DNA of 64,000 nucleotides from Streptomyces altiplanensis (GTDB lineage: Bacteria > Actinomycetota > Actinomycetes > Streptomycetales > Streptomycetaceae), in the NCBI GenBank assembly GCA_003719395.1, contig RHMC01000022.1:1-64000 (forward strand), given 5' to 3'. Below, piece after piece: positions 1 to 8,741 of the stretch. Each line of letters starts with the position of its first letter. Within the stretch, counting starts at the first letter, position 1. The notes under the pieces are model-generated. The model ran no database searches and had not been told where the DNA came from. It saw only the letters and a list, made by a program, of their open reading frames with translations. A program made the position numbers and the translations under genes.

Positions 1-53
1 CGCCGATGGTACTGCAGGGGGGACCCTGTGGGAGAGTAGGACACCGCCGAACA
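1..53 (+). rRNA. rrf: 5S rRNA, 3' part only
   Basis: The first 53 bases match the 3' half of an actinobacterial 5S rRNA as I know it: a GCCGATGGTACTGC segment, the GGGGGGACCC / GGGAGAGTAGG arm, and the closing CGCCGAACA. The 5' half lies outside the window, so this is the tail of an rRNA operon transcribed into the window. A strong hairpin follows at once, as expected for the end of an rrn operon. Confidence 0.93.
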
Positions 54-62
54 ATCATTGTG

Positions 63-96
63 GGAAAGCCCCGCACCTCCTGGTGCGGGGCTTTCC
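63..96 (+). terminator. rrn operon terminator hairpin
   Basis: A perfect 15-bp stem (63-77 paired with 82-96) closes a 4-base TCCT loop ten bases after the 5S gene. There is only a short T-rich stretch inside the right arm and no long U tract, which is normal for Streptomyces terminators. Confidence 0.85.
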
Positions 97-194
97 TGCG
101 TTCCCGGACCGTCTGTACCCCTCCGCATCTGCCGGCTGTGGATGCGGGTAAGGTCAGGGGGCATCATTGGCACGTTTCCACAGGAGGCCCCCGG

Positions 195-803
195 GTGGAG
201 GTCCAGGAGACCCGCGTTCAGACGGACCGGGTGCTCACCATCCCGAACATCCTCAGCATGGCTCGCCTCGTTGGCGTGCCATTGTTTCTGTGGCTGATCC
301 TCCTGCCCGTGTTCGGTGGGCCCAAGAGCGACGGCTGGGCATTGCTGGTGTTGATGCTCAGCGGTATCAGCGACTATCTCGACGGGAAGCTCGCCCGCCG
401 CTGGAATCAGATCAGCAAGCTCGGACGACTGCTCGACCCGGCTGCCGACCGGCTGTACATCCTTTCCACCCTGCTCGGTCTCACTTGGCGCGAAATCCTG
501 CCACTGTGGCTCACCGCTGCTCTATTGGCCCGCGAGCTGATGCTTCTGGTGATGGTGGGCATCCTTCGCAAGCACGGCTATCCGCCGCCACAGGTCAACT
601 TCCTGGGGAAGGCCGCCACCTTCAACCTCATGTACGCGTTCCCGTTGCTGCTTCTCAGTGACGGAAACGGGTGGCTGCCGTCACTGGCTGCTATTTTCGG
701 ATGGGCGTTCGCCGGATGGGGTACAACTCTGTATTGGTGGGCAGGAATCCTATACGTGGTTCAGGTCCGCCGACTGGTGAAGGCGGAGACCGCGGCCGAT
801 TGA
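195..803 (+). CDS. CDP-alcohol phosphatidyltransferase (PgsA-like)
   Basis: Integral membrane enzyme of about 202 residues that transfers a phosphatidyl group from CDP-diacylglycerol to an alcohol acceptor in phospholipid synthesis. The CDP-alcohol phosphotransferase signature is complete: SDYLDGKLAR, then GRLLDPAAD, giving the D-x2-D-G-x2-A-R-x8-G-x3-D-x3-D pattern at about residues 55-80. Several hydrophobic segments surround it. I start it at GTG 195 because AGGAGG sits at 182-187, seven bases upstream; the open frame runs further 5' but overlaps the rRNA gene and terminator. In mycobacteria a pgsA2 gene occupies the same place next to DUF881 genes. The acceptor (glycerol phosphate, inositol phosphate or other) cannot be read from sequence. 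Confidence 0.88.
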   Translation: MEVQETRVQTDRVLTIPNILSMARLVGVPLFLWLILLPVFGGPKSDGWALLVLMLSGISDYLDGKLARRWNQISKLGRLLDPAADRLYILSTLLGLTWREILPLWLTAALLARELMLLVMVGILRKHGYPPPQVNFLGKAATFNLMYAFPLLLLSDGNGWLPSLAAIFGWAFAGWGTTLYWWAGILYVVQVRRLVKAETAAD

Positions 804-920
804 GCCTGCCGATTACGGCGCAGCCCAAGTGCCTGATTGTCTGTACATGATGCCTCTCAGGCAGCCCCGGCTGGGCGAAGTCGGCTGGACCGTCGTCTCT
901 TCGAGGAGGAATTTTCCGAC

Positions 921-3416
921 ATGAAGGCCGTCGTGATGGCTGGTGGCGAGGGCACTCGCCTTCGCCCCATGACCTCGAGCATGCCCAAGCCGCTCCTGCC
1001 GGTTGCCAATCGGCCGATCATGGAGCACGTGCTACGGCTGCTCAAGCGGCATGGGCTCAATGAGACCGTCGTGACCGTGCAGTTCCTGGCTTCGCTCGTC
1101 AAGAACTACTTCGGTGACGGCGAAGAGCTTGGGATGGAGCTCACCTATGCCAATGAGGAGAAGCCACTCGGCACTGCCGGCAGTGTGAAGAATGCCGAGG
1201 AAGCATTGAAGGACGATGCGTTCCTTGTCATTTCGGGTGATGCCCTCACCGACTTCGACCTCACTGACCTGATCAGATTCCACAAGGAGAAGGGCGCACT
1301 GGTCACGGTGTGCCTGACCCGGGTACCGAACCCTCTGGAGTTCGGCATCACGATCGTGGACGAGGAAGGGAAGGTCGAACGGTTCCTGGAGAAGCCCACA
1401 TGGGGGCAGGTCTTCTCGGACACCGTGAATACGGGCATTTATGTCATGGAGCCCGAGGTGTTCGACTATGTCGAGGCCGACGTCTCTGTCGACTGGTCGG
1501 GCGACGTCTTCCCTCAGCTGATGAAGGAAGGCAAGCCGGTTTACGGCTACATCGCCGAGGGCTACTGGGAGGACGTGGGCACGCACGAGAGCTACGTCAA
1601 GGCCCAGGCCGATGTCCTGGAGGGCAAGGTCGATGTGGATCTCGACGGTTTCGAGATCTCTCCCGGAGTCTGGGTGGCGGAGGGCGCCGAAGTGCACCCG
1701 GACGCGGTGCTGCGGGGACCGCTCTACATCGGTGACTACGCCAAGGTCGAGGCCGGCGTGGAGCTCCGGGAACACACGGTCGTGGGATCCAATGTCGTCG
1801 TCAAGAGCGGGGCGTTCCTCCATCGGGCCGTCGTGCACGACAACGTCTACATCGGTCAGCACAGCAACCTGCGCGGCTGTGTGATCGGAAAGAACACCGA
1901 CATCATGCGGGCCGCGCGGATCGAGGACGGCGCCGTCATCGGGGACGAGTGCCTCGTCGGTGAGGAATCGATTGTTCAGGGCAATGTGCGGGTCTATCCG
2001 TTCAAGACCATCGAGGCCGGCGCCTTCGTCAATACCTCGGTGATCTGGGAGTCGCGAGGGCAGGCACATCTCTTCGGAGCGCGCGGGGTCTCCGGCATTC
2101 TGAACGTGGAGATCACCCCCGAGCTGGCGGTGCGCCTTGCGGGTGCCTATGCCACCACGCTCAAGAAGGGGGCGACGGTCACCACCGCGCGTGACCACTC
2201 ACGCGGTGCGCGTGCGCTGAAGCGGGCGGTGATCTCGGCGCTTCAGGCGAGCGCCATCGACGTACGCGATCTGGAGAATGTGCCGCTGCCGGTGGCGCGT
2301 CAGCAGACGGCGCGTGGCAGCGCCGGCGGAATCATGATCCGTACGACTCCGGGTGTGCCGGACTCCGTCGACATCATGTTCTTCGACGAGCGTGGCGCGG
2401 ACCTGTCGCAGGCCGGACAGCGCAAGCTCGACCGGGTGTTTGCCCGGCAGGAGTACCGGCGGGCCTTTCCCGGTGAGATCGGCGACCTGCACTTCCCGGC
2501 CAGTGTCTTCGACTCCTATACCGGGTCGCTGTTGCGGAACCTGGATGTCACGGGTATCGCCGAATCGGGGCTCAAGGTCGTCGTCGACGCTTCCAACGGA
2601 AGTGCCGGTCTTGTGCTGCCGAGCCTGCTGGGACGGCTCGGGGTCGACGCGCTGACCATCAATCCTGGACTCGACGAATCCAGGCCGACAGAGACAGCGG
2701 ACTCTCGCCGTTCCGGCCTTGTGCGGCTCGGTGAGATCGTCGCTTCGGCGCGGGCAGCCTTCGGAGTGCGGTTCGACCCGGTGGGTGAGCGCTTGTCGCT
2801 CGTCGACGAGCGTGGGCGGATCATCGAGGACGACCGGGCGCTTCTGGTGATGCTCGATCTGGTCGCAGCTGAACGGCGCAGTGGGCGGGTCGCGCTGCCC
2901 GTGACCACCACGAGGATCGCTGAACAGGTCGCGGCGTACCACGGAACGCAGGTGGACTGGACGACCACGTCGCCGGACGACCTGACACGAGTGGGCCGTG
3001 AAGAGTCCACCATCTTCGGTGGCGACGGGCGCGGCGGCTTCATCGTTCCCGAGTTCAGCAGCGTCTTCGACGGCTCCGCCGCCTTCGTACGGCTGATCGG
3101 GCTGGTGGCCAGAACCCAGCTCACGCTGAGCCAGATCGACGCGCGGATACCGCGAGCCCATGTGCTGCGACGGGATCTGGCCACACCGTGGGCGGTGAAG
3201 GGTCTCGTCATGCGCCGTGTGGTCGAGGCCGCGGGAGAGCGGTTCGTGGACACGACCGACGGTGTACGTGTGGTCGAGGCGGACGGCCGATGGGTGATGG
3301 TGCTGCCCGATCCGGCGGAGGCTGTCACTCATTTGTGGGCCGAGGGGCCTGATGACGATTCGGCCCAGGCGTTGCTCGACGAGTGGTCCGCGGTCGTGGA
3401 CAGCGCAGGTCACTGA
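921..3416 (+). CDS. Mannose-1-phosphate guanylyltransferase / phosphomannomutase-like fusion
   Basis: An 831-residue three-part protein. Residues 1-235 are a nucleotidyltransferase with the pyrophosphorylase signature [13 protein letters not shown] at the very N-terminus and a conserved PKPLLPV. Residues about 250-380 are hexapeptide-type left-handed beta-helix repeats. The rest resembles phosphoglucomutase/phosphomannomutase domains. The mutase part looks catalytically dead: the phosphoserine loop (normally T-A-S-H-N-P) reads RTTPG near residue 475, and the metal loop (normally DGDGDR) reads GGDGRG near 700. I expect a sugar-1-phosphate nucleotidyltransferase, probably making GDP-mannose, cytoplasmic. 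The start is ATG 921, preceded by GAGGAGGA with good spacing; an upstream in-frame extension has no ribosome site. Confidence 0.88.
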   Translation: MKAVVMAGGEGTRLRPMTSSMPKPLLPVANRPIMEHVLRLLKRHGLNETVVTVQFLASLVKNYFGDGEELGMELTYANEEKPLGTAGSVKNAEEALKDDAFLVISGDALTDFDLTDLIRFHKEKGALVTVCLTRVPNPLEFGITIVDEEGKVERFLEKPTWGQVFSDTVNTGIYVMEPEVFDYVEADVSVDWSGDVFPQLMKEGKPVYGYIAEGYWEDVGTHESYVKAQADVLEGKVDVDLDGFEISPGVWVAEGAEVHPDAVLRGPLYIGDYAKVEAGVELREHTVVGSNVVVKSGAFLHRAVVHDNVYIGQHSNLRGCVIGKNTDIMRAARIEDGAVIGDECLVGEESIVQGNVRVYPFKTIEAGAFVNTSVIWESRGQAHLFGARGVSGILNVEITPELAVRLAGAYATTLKKGATVTTARDHSRGARALKRAVISALQASAIDVRDLENVPLPVARQQTARGSAGGIMIRTTPGVPDSVDIMFFDERGADLSQAGQRKLDRVFARQEYRRAFPGEIGDLHFPASVFDSYTGSLLRNLDVTGIAESGLKVVVDASNGSAGLVLPSLLGRLGVDALTINPGLDESRPTETADSRRSGLVRLGEIVASARAAFGVRFDPVGERLSLVDERGRIIEDDRALLVMLDLVAAERRSGRVALPVTTTRIAEQVAAYHGTQVDWTTTSPDDLTRVGREESTIFGGDGRGGFIVPEFSSVFDGSAAFVRLIGLVARTQLTLSQIDARIPRAHVLRRDLATPWAVKGLVMRRVVEAAGERFVDTTDGVRVVEADGRWVMVLPDPAEAVTHLWAEGPDDDSAQALLDEWSAVVDSAGH

Positions 3417-3422
3417 GGTGTG

Positions 3423-3468
3423 ACCGGTGTGCCGGACGGTGTTGTCACACTCCGTCCGGCACACCGGT
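3423..3468 (+). terminator. Terminator after the nucleotidyltransferase
   Basis: A perfect 17-bp stem (3423-3439 with 3452-3468) and 12-base loop lie just downstream of the stop codon. It separates this gene from the DUF881 operon. Confidence 0.85.
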
Positions 3469-3504
3469 GGGGCCATTCGGCGGTAACAGCTCCGACGTGC
3501 GACG

Positions 3505-4434
3505 ATGTGCGGCATGTCGCAGCAGTCCCCTGATCGGAGCAGCTCTCCTCCACCTCGGCGCCCCGACGCGTCCATGTCACTGCTGACGAATGTGATGGAC
3601 CACAGCCTCGACGACGGATACGCGGAGGCGGCGGCCCGCAGGAAGGCCGACGGCAGCGCGGGTCTGCCACGCACGCTGCGCGCGAAGCTCGGGCTGGCCG
3701 CAGGCCTTGTGCTGGCCGCCCTGGTCGTCACCGTTGGTGCCGCACAGGCGCGGATCGCGGCACCGGTCGTCGCGAAGGAACGCGAAGAGCTCATCGACCG
3801 TGTCGAGGCGGAGACCTCCGCGGCCGACGAGCTGGAGCGGAACGTCGAAAAGCTCCGGGCCGATGTGGGGGAACGGCAGCGGAAGGCGCTTCAGGAGCAC
3901 GGTGGTGACCAAGGCGGGCCGGTCACTCTGCTGTCCGGGGCGACGGCTCTGCAGGGGCCGGGTGTGAAGCTCGTCGTGGACGATGCCAAGGACACCGACC
4001 AGGGCGGCGGTGGTCCGCGGGAGAGCACAAGCTTCTCCGACACGGGCCGGCTGCGGGACCGGGACATGCAGAGGGTCGTCAATGGGCTGTGGTCCTCGGG
4101 CGCCGAGGCTGTGGCCATCAACGGGCAGCGCCTGACCTCCCTGTCGGCGATCCGTGCCGCCGGCGACGCCATACTGGTCGACAACAGACCGCTGGTGCCT
4201 CCGTACACGGTGCTGGCGGTGGGGGACGGGCGGCGGTTGAGTACTGATTTCCAGAACAGTGCCGATGGTCAGTACCTGCATGTGCTGCAGGAGAACTACG
4301 GCATCAGGACAAGCATTTCCGCTCAGGACGAGGTCCGGCTTCCTGCCGCGCCGAGCTTGATCATACGTACAGCAGAGCCGCTGGCCGGGGGCGCCGGGAA
4401 AGGCGTGGCCAACACAGGGAAGGGCACATCGTGA
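3505..4434 (+). CDS. DUF881 family membrane-anchored protein (first copy)
   Basis: About 306-309 residues. The layout is a basic, Pro/Ser-rich cytoplasmic N-terminus, one transmembrane segment (LGLAAGLVLAALVVTVG, about residue 60), a Glu/Arg-rich coiled coil (about 85-130), then the DUF881 domain with GPGVKLVVDDA and VNGLWSSGAEAVAINGQR. The start is either ATG 3505 or ATG 3514; neither has a clear ribosome site. The stop overlaps the next start by four bases (GTGA), so translation is coupled. DUF881 proteins flank the small basic protein in most actinobacteria. Their molecular role is unknown; linkage to cell envelope or division is inference from context. Confidence 0.85.
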   Translation: MCGMSQQSPDRSSSPPPRRPDASMSLLTNVMDHSLDDGYAEAAARRKADGSAGLPRTLRAKLGLAAGLVLAALVVTVGAAQARIAAPVVAKEREELIDRVEAETSAADELERNVEKLRADVGERQRKALQEHGGDQGGPVTLLSGATALQGPGVKLVVDDAKDTDQGGGGPRESTSFSDTGRLRDRDMQRVVNGLWSSGAEAVAINGQRLTSLSAIRAAGDAILVDNRPLVPPYTVLAVGDGRRLSTDFQNSADGQYLHVLQENYGIRTSISAQDEVRLPAAPSLIIRTAEPLAGGAGKGVANTGKGTS

Positions 4435-4763
4435 TCGCCGTACTGGGCCTCGTCGTGGGAGTCGTGGTCGGACTGTTGGTCCGGCCCGAGGTGCCGGCGG
4501 TCGTCGAGCCGTACCTGCCGATCGCCGTCGTCGCGGCCCTCGACGCGGTCTTCGGTGGTCTGCGGGCCATGCTTGACGGAATTTTTGTCGACAAGGTCTT
4601 CGTGGTGTCCTTCCTGTCGAATGTCGTCGTGGCGGCGCTGATCGTGTTCCTGGGTGACAAGTTGGGCGTAGGCGCGCAGCTGTCCACGGGTGTGGTCGTG
4701 GTGTTCGGCATCCGGATCTTCTCCAACGCGGCGGCGATTCGCCGTCACGTGTTCCGGGCGTGA
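4431..4763 (+). CDS. sbp: Small basic protein (DUF1290, Sbp)
   Basis: A 110-residue integral membrane protein with three hydrophobic stretches: residues 1-17 (MIAVLGLVVGVVVGLLV), about 28-45, and about 57-100. It matches the conserved Sbp/DUF1290 family, including VEPYLPIAVVAALDAVFGG and a basic C-terminal tail (IRRHVFRA). GTG 4431 overlaps the upstream DUF881 stop, and its own stop overlaps the next DUF881 start, so the three form a tight coupled operon. The function is not known; the family is found beside division and envelope genes in Gram-positive bacteria. Confidence 0.9.
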   Translation: MIAVLGLVVGVVVGLLVRPEVPAVVEPYLPIAVVAALDAVFGGLRAMLDGIFVDKVFVVSFLSNVVVAALIVFLGDKLGVGAQLSTGVVVVFGIRIFSNAAAIRRHVFRA

Positions 4764-5560
4764 GGCAGATGAGTACAGAAGACAGCCCTCAGCAGGGCGA
4801 AGAAGAAGTGCGGGCTCAGGAGCCGGTGGCGCAGCGGCCCTCGACAGGGCGTCAGCGATTGATCGCGGGTCTGTGGCCGCCGCGCGTCACGCGGGCGCAA
4901 CTCGTCGTCGCGCTGCTGCTGTTCGTGCTCGGGCTCGGGCTCGCGATCCAGGTCAGGTCGAACAGCGACGACAGCGCGCTGCGGGGAGCGCGCCAGGAGG
5001 ACCTGGTGCGCATCCTGGACGAACTGGACGATCGTACGCAGCGGCTCGAGGACGAGAAGCAGAAGCTCGACGACCAGAAGGTTGAGCTGGAGAACAGCTC
5101 GGACCAGGCGGAAGAGGCCCGTAAGCAGACGCTGGAGAAGGAACGTCAGCTCGGTGTGCTGGCCGGTACGGTGGCGGCGCAGGGGCCCGGAATCACGCTG
5201 ACGATCACGGACCCGCACTCCACGGTCGAGGCCGACATGCTGCTGGACGCGATCCAGGAACTGCGGGCGGCAGGCGCGGAAGCGATCCAGATCAATGATG
5301 TCAGGGTGGTCGCGGACACGTACTTCTCCGACAACGACGGCGGCATCCAGGTGGACGGACGGAAGGTCGCCGCGCCGTACCGCTTCGAGGTGATCGGCAA
5401 GCCGCAGGACCTGGAGCCCGCACTCAACATCCCCGGTGGTGTGGTGCAGACGCTGGAGAAGGAGCAGGCCATCGCCACTGTCGCCCGCTCGGAGAAGATC
5501 GTCGTGGATGCCTTGCGACCGGCGAAGCGGCCTGACTACGCTCGGTCGTCACCGCAGTGA
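4760..5560 (+). CDS. DUF881 family membrane-anchored protein (second copy)
   Basis: A 266-residue paralogue of the gene two positions upstream. It has an acidic N-terminus, one transmembrane helix (LVVALLLFVLGLGLAIQV, about 50-68), a long charged coiled coil (about 80-125, rich in E, K, Q and D), and a DUF881 domain with GPGITLTITDP and IQELRAAGAEAIQINDVR. GTG 4760 overlaps the Sbp stop codon; ATG 4769 is an alternative. The two DUF881 proteins plausibly act together on the outer face of the membrane. Confidence 0.87.
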   Translation: MRQMSTEDSPQQGEEEVRAQEPVAQRPSTGRQRLIAGLWPPRVTRAQLVVALLLFVLGLGLAIQVRSNSDDSALRGARQEDLVRILDELDDRTQRLEDEKQKLDDQKVELENSSDQAEEARKQTLEKERQLGVLAGTVAAQGPGITLTITDPHSTVEADMLLDAIQELRAAGAEAIQINDVRVVADTYFSDNDGGIQVDGRKVAAPYRFEVIGKPQDLEPALNIPGGVVQTLEKEQAIATVARSEKIVVDALRPAKRPDYARSSPQ

Positions 5561-5750
5561 GGCGGGGGCGAATGGCAGTACCGGGACAAGGGCATGAGGT
5601 TGCGGGGGGTCGGCGCACCGAAGGCATGGTGCGTGGTGGAAACTGTTTGGTGGATACGGACGTTGTGAAGATGTCCGGTTCGGCAGGTGTGTTCATTCAG
5701 GGTTCGTCCTGCCCCACGGGCGGGTCTGTTTCAGTCAAGGGGAATCGCCC
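5561..5750. other. Non-coding gap; no gcvH here
   Basis: About 190 bases with no convincing gene; a 65-codon frame crosses it but has no family signal. As I recall, mycobacteria carry gcvH between the second DUF881 gene and garA. Here the gap goes straight to the FHA gene, for which it probably holds the promoter. Confidence 0.5.
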
Positions 5751-6598
5751 GTGAAGTTGTTTGCGAAGTTGTTCGGCAAGAGTGCACGCGAGGACAGTGC
5801 GAACAGCACCGCCCGCCACCGTGCTCCGCGTGGTGGAGAAGCTGACGAGCAGGGTGGTGAGCGACCGCTCTTCCGGGACGAGGTCACTGGTCCAGGTGGT
5901 GACATTTCGGGCAGTCGGGGCGCGTCGGCTGTTGACCCCACCGGTCCTGGCCGCATAGGTTTCGGGGAATCGTCAGCCTCAAGTACGGGTGGAGAGTTTG
6001 CCTCCGATCCGTACGCATCCCATGCCCATGAGGGGCAGCCGCGGCAGGAGGGTCCGTCCATGTCGGCCTTGCCGGTTTGTACGAGGTGCGGGCATCGTAA
6101 TGCCGAGGCCAGCCGTTTCTGTTCCAACTGCGGAGCACCGCTGCGGCCCGGAGTCGCCGCCGAGCGTCCCTCGGAGACGACGTCGACGATCTCCATCTCC
6201 GGGCTCGAGGCGTACGAGGCGGAAGTGACGGGGCAGACTGCTCTTCCCTCGCTCTCGCCCGAGGCCCAGGCGGCCGTCGACGCCCTTCCGCTGGGTGCGG
6301 CGCTGCTGGTGGTGCGACGCGGCCCGAATTCGGGCAGCCGCTTCCTGCTGGACGGTGAGCTGACCACGGCCGGCAGGCACCCGCAGAGTGACATCTTCCT
6401 CGACGACGTGACCGTCTCACGGCGTCATGTGGAGTTCCGTCGGGGTGCTGACGGCGGATTCACCGTCTCGGATGTCGCAGTCTCAACGGCACCTACGTCA
6501 ATCGCGAGCGGATCGACTCGGTTCCGCTGTCGAACGGCGACGAGGTGCAGATCGGTAAGTACCGGCTGGTCTTCTACGCGAGCCAGCGGGCCATCTGA
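5751..6598 (+). CDS. GarA/OdhI-like FHA-domain protein (frame-shifted as sequenced)
   Basis: Starts at GTG 5751 behind AGGGGAA. The N-terminal half is a low-complexity linker followed by a zinc ribbon (CTRCGHRN ... CSNCG, about residues 105-122). Then comes ETTSTIS, which matches the ETTS phosphorylation motif of GarA/OdhI, and an FHA domain with TAGRHPQSD and TVSRRHVEF. In mycobacteria and corynebacteria this protein, once phosphorylated by Ser/Thr kinases, stops inhibiting 2-oxoglutarate metabolism. Near 6476 one G is missing (GTCGCAGTC where GTC-GGC-AGT is expected). Restoring it gives the usual FHA end (SLNGTYVNRERID) and a stop at 6598. Without repair the frame runs on into the next gene and creates an artificial FHA-MerR fusion. 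Confidence 0.82.
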
Positions 6599-6615
6599 CC
6601 CGTACGGGAAGGTCC

Positions 6616-7358
6616 ATGCTGCGAACACTGACGGGCGGTGCCGGAGACGGCACCGCCACCGCAGGCGGTCGGCTGGTGAGCATCGGCACCGTGCTGAACC
6701 TGTTGCGCGACGAGTTTCCCGAGGTCACCATCTCCAAGATTCGTTTTCTGGAGACCGAGGACTTGTCGAGCCGCAGCGGACACCCTCCGGATACCGCAAA
6801 TTCAGCCCGGACGACATCGAGCGGCTGGCCCAGGTGCTGCGTATGCAGCGCGACTACTATCTTCCGCTCAAGGTCATCCGCGAGCATCTCGAAGCGTTGG
6901 AGCGCGGTGAGCAGGTGCAGCTTCCGTCTGCCGGCGGACCGCGTGACGTGCACGACGGCTCGCCGGAGGGCGAGGCCGACCGCCCGGCCACGGTGCGGAT
7001 CGGCCGCGCGGAGTTCCTGGCCGCCGCCGAGGTCGGCGAGAAGGAGCTCGAGGAGTGGGAGTCGTACGGCCTGATCTCGTCCCTGCCGGGTGGCGGGTAC
7101 GACGCCGATGCCGTCACGGTGGCCAAGCTCGTCGCCGACCTGGGACGTTTCGGCCTGGAGCCGCGGCATCTGCGAGCGGTGAAAGCGGCGGCGGACCGGG
7201 AGGCCGGCCTGGTCGAGCAGGTCGTCGCTCCACTGCGCCGGCACCGGAATCCGCAGACCAGAGCGCATGCGGAGGCCACGACCAAGGAGCTCGCGGAGCT
7301 GTCCGTCCGCCTGCATTCGGCCCTCATTCAGACGGCTCTCGGCGTACGGCTGCACTGA
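6616..7358 (+). CDS. MerR-family regulator (FtsR-like), frame-shifted as sequenced
   Basis: The N-terminus carries a MerR-type winged helix (LVSIGTVLNLLRDEFPEV ... KIRFLE). A missing base near 6771 throws the frame; on the other side it continues as LVEPQRTPSGYRKFSPDDIE, through a coiled coil and effector-like region, to the stop at 7358. The repaired length is about 247 residues. In actinobacteria the MerR gene directly after garA (Rv1828; FtsR in Corynebacterium) controls ftsZ, so a cell-division regulatory role is reasonable but inferred. It sits 17 bases after the FHA gene and is probably co-transcribed with it. Confidence 0.8.
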
Positions 7359-7411
7359 GCATGGGGGAGCCCGACTACCCAAACCTGCCAGGCACGTCCT
7401 AGGGTTGCTGT

Positions 7412-7885
7412 GTGAACGAGCTCGACGTCGTAGGTGTCCGGGTGGAAATGCCCTCGAACCAACCGATCGTGCTCCTGCGCGAAGTGGGAGGCGATCGGTA
7501 CCTCCCCATCTGGATCGGGCCGGGGGAGGCGACCGCGATCGCCTTTGCCCAGCAGGGGATGGCCCCTGCCAGGCCGCTGACCCATGATCTCTTCAAGGAT
7601 GTACTCGAAGCGGTCGGCCAGGAGCTCACCGAAGTCCGCATCACCGACCTGCGGGAAGGGGTCTTCTACGCTGAACTGGTCTTTGCCAGTGGAGTCGAGG
7701 TCAGTGCGAGGCCTTCGGACGCCATAGCGCTGGCGCTGCGCACCGGAACGCCGATCTACGGCAGTGACGGCGTGCTGGACGACGCTGGTATCGCGATTCC
7801 CGACGAGCAGGAGGACGAGGTGGAGAAGTTCCGTGAGTTCCTCGACCAGATCTCTCCTGAGGACTTCGGGACCAACAGCCAGTGA
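7412..7885 (+). CDS. DUF151 (bifunctional nuclease family) protein
   Basis: 157 residues starting at GTG 7412. The whole length matches the DUF151/bifunctional nuclease domain: LPIWIGPGEATAIAF, RPLTHDLFKDVL and SARPSDAIALALRTGTPIY are the conserved blocks, and the tail is acidic. The family is ubiquitous in actinobacteria, always beside this pair of MerR genes. Nuclease activity was described for plant and bacterial relatives, but the role here is unknown. A short gap of 53 bases follows the upstream regulator, so it may share the transcript. Confidence 0.88.
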   Translation: MNELDVVGVRVEMPSNQPIVLLREVGGDRYLPIWIGPGEATAIAFAQQGMAPARPLTHDLFKDVLEAVGQELTEVRITDLREGVFYAELVFASGVEVSARPSDAIALALRTGTPIYGSDGVLDDAGIAIPDEQEDEVEKFREFLDQISPEDFGTNSQ

Positions 7886-7966
7886 GCCGTGCACCAGGGG
7901 CCGTCCGCGCATTCGAGTAGCCTTTCCCCGGAGTGGGGCACGGGAAACCACTCTCAGGGTGATTAT

Positions 7967-8022
7967 CACTCGGCGTGCCGAGTGTGGCGATCGTTGACGC
8001 ACCCCGGGTGACTGCCTACCGT
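7967..8022 (+). promoter_or_regulatory. Palindrome plus sigma-70-type promoter for the second MerR gene
   Basis: An 18-base perfect palindrome (CACTCGGC-GT-GCCGAGTG, 7967-7984) lies ten bases before a good vegetative promoter: TTGACG at 7994-7999, a 17-base spacer, and TACCGT at 8017-8022. The MerR gene starts at 8053. The palindrome could be an operator for autoregulation or the terminator of the DUF151 gene. Confidence 0.6.
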
Positions 8023-8052
8023 CGACAGGGCAGGTCAAGGACGGAGGTCGGC

Positions 8053-8673
8053 GTGAGAAGCAGCGGCGACGGTACGGTGGCGGGCGGGCCGTATCCGCTT
8101 CACGGCAGTGCGGTCGGCCCTCTGGCGGGGCGGCAGAGCATGACGTCGGCCATGGGCGGGACAGCGGCGGCCGGCAGCACGGAGAGCATCGGGTACCGGG
8201 GGCCGACCGCGTGCGCGGCGGCTGGGATCACGTACCGGCAGCTTGACTACTGGGCACGCACGGGGCTGGTCGAGCCGAGCGTGCGGCCCGCTTACGGGTC
8301 GGGTACGCAGCGTCTCTACAGCTTTCGCGACGTCGTCGTCCTCAAGATCGTAAAGCGCTTCCTGGACACCGGTGTCGCACTGCAGAACATCCGCGCCGCC
8401 GTCCAGCACCTGCGGGCCCGCGGGTTCCAGGACCTCGAGCGGATGACGCTCATGAGTGACGGTGCGACGGTGTACGAGTGCTCGTCGCCCGACGAGGTCG
8501 TCGAACTTCTCCAGGGCGGGCAGGGCGTGTTCGGGATCGCCGTGGGCGTGGTCTGGCGGGACGTGGAGAGTGCGCTCTCCCAGCTGCACGGCGAGCGCGT
8601 CGACACGGGTGAGACGCTGGTGGGCCACAACCCCACCGACGAGCTCGCCCGGCGCCGCAACAAGGCGGTCTGA
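8053..8673 (+). CDS. MerR-family transcriptional regulator (second)
   Basis: About 206 residues. A Gly/Ser-rich leader (1-50) precedes a MerR-like winged helix (AAAGITYRQLDYWARTGLVEPS, RLYSFRDVVVLKIVKRFLDTG, about 55-125) and a C-terminal ligand-like domain. I start it at GTG 8053, seven bases after a GGAGGT site. In mycobacteria the equivalent gene (Rv1830, McdR/ResR) adjusts cell division and growth; equivalence is inferred from gene order. A clean promoter and an 18-base palindrome lie upstream. Confidence 0.85.
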   Translation: MRSSGDGTVAGGPYPLHGSAVGPLAGRQSMTSAMGGTAAAGSTESIGYRGPTACAAAGITYRQLDYWARTGLVEPSVRPAYGSGTQRLYSFRDVVVLKIVKRFLDTGVALQNIRAAVQHLRARGFQDLERMTLMSDGATVYECSSPDEVVELLQGGQGVFGIAVGVVWRDVESALSQLHGERVDTGETLVGHNPTDELARRRNKAV

Positions 8674-8741
8674 CGGGCGGTCCGGCCTCGTGCCGTGCTG
8701 CCGGCCGCCGATTGTCAGTGCCGTACGGCAGCATCGGTGGT

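Noticed and set aside
6..194. N-terminal extension of the phosphatidyltransferase into the 5S rRNA gene
   Set aside because: It would translate rRNA and terminator sequence; the GTG at 195 has a strong ribosome site.
2199..3794. Long minus-strand frame opposite the nucleotidyltransferase
   Set aside because: Shadow frame crossing the strong terminator at 3423-3468 and the DUF881 start; no motifs.
5557..5754. 65-codon frame between the second DUF881 gene and the FHA gene
   Set aside because: It overlaps the previous stop codon, but the product has no family likeness, and the region should hold the FHA gene's promoter and ribosome site.
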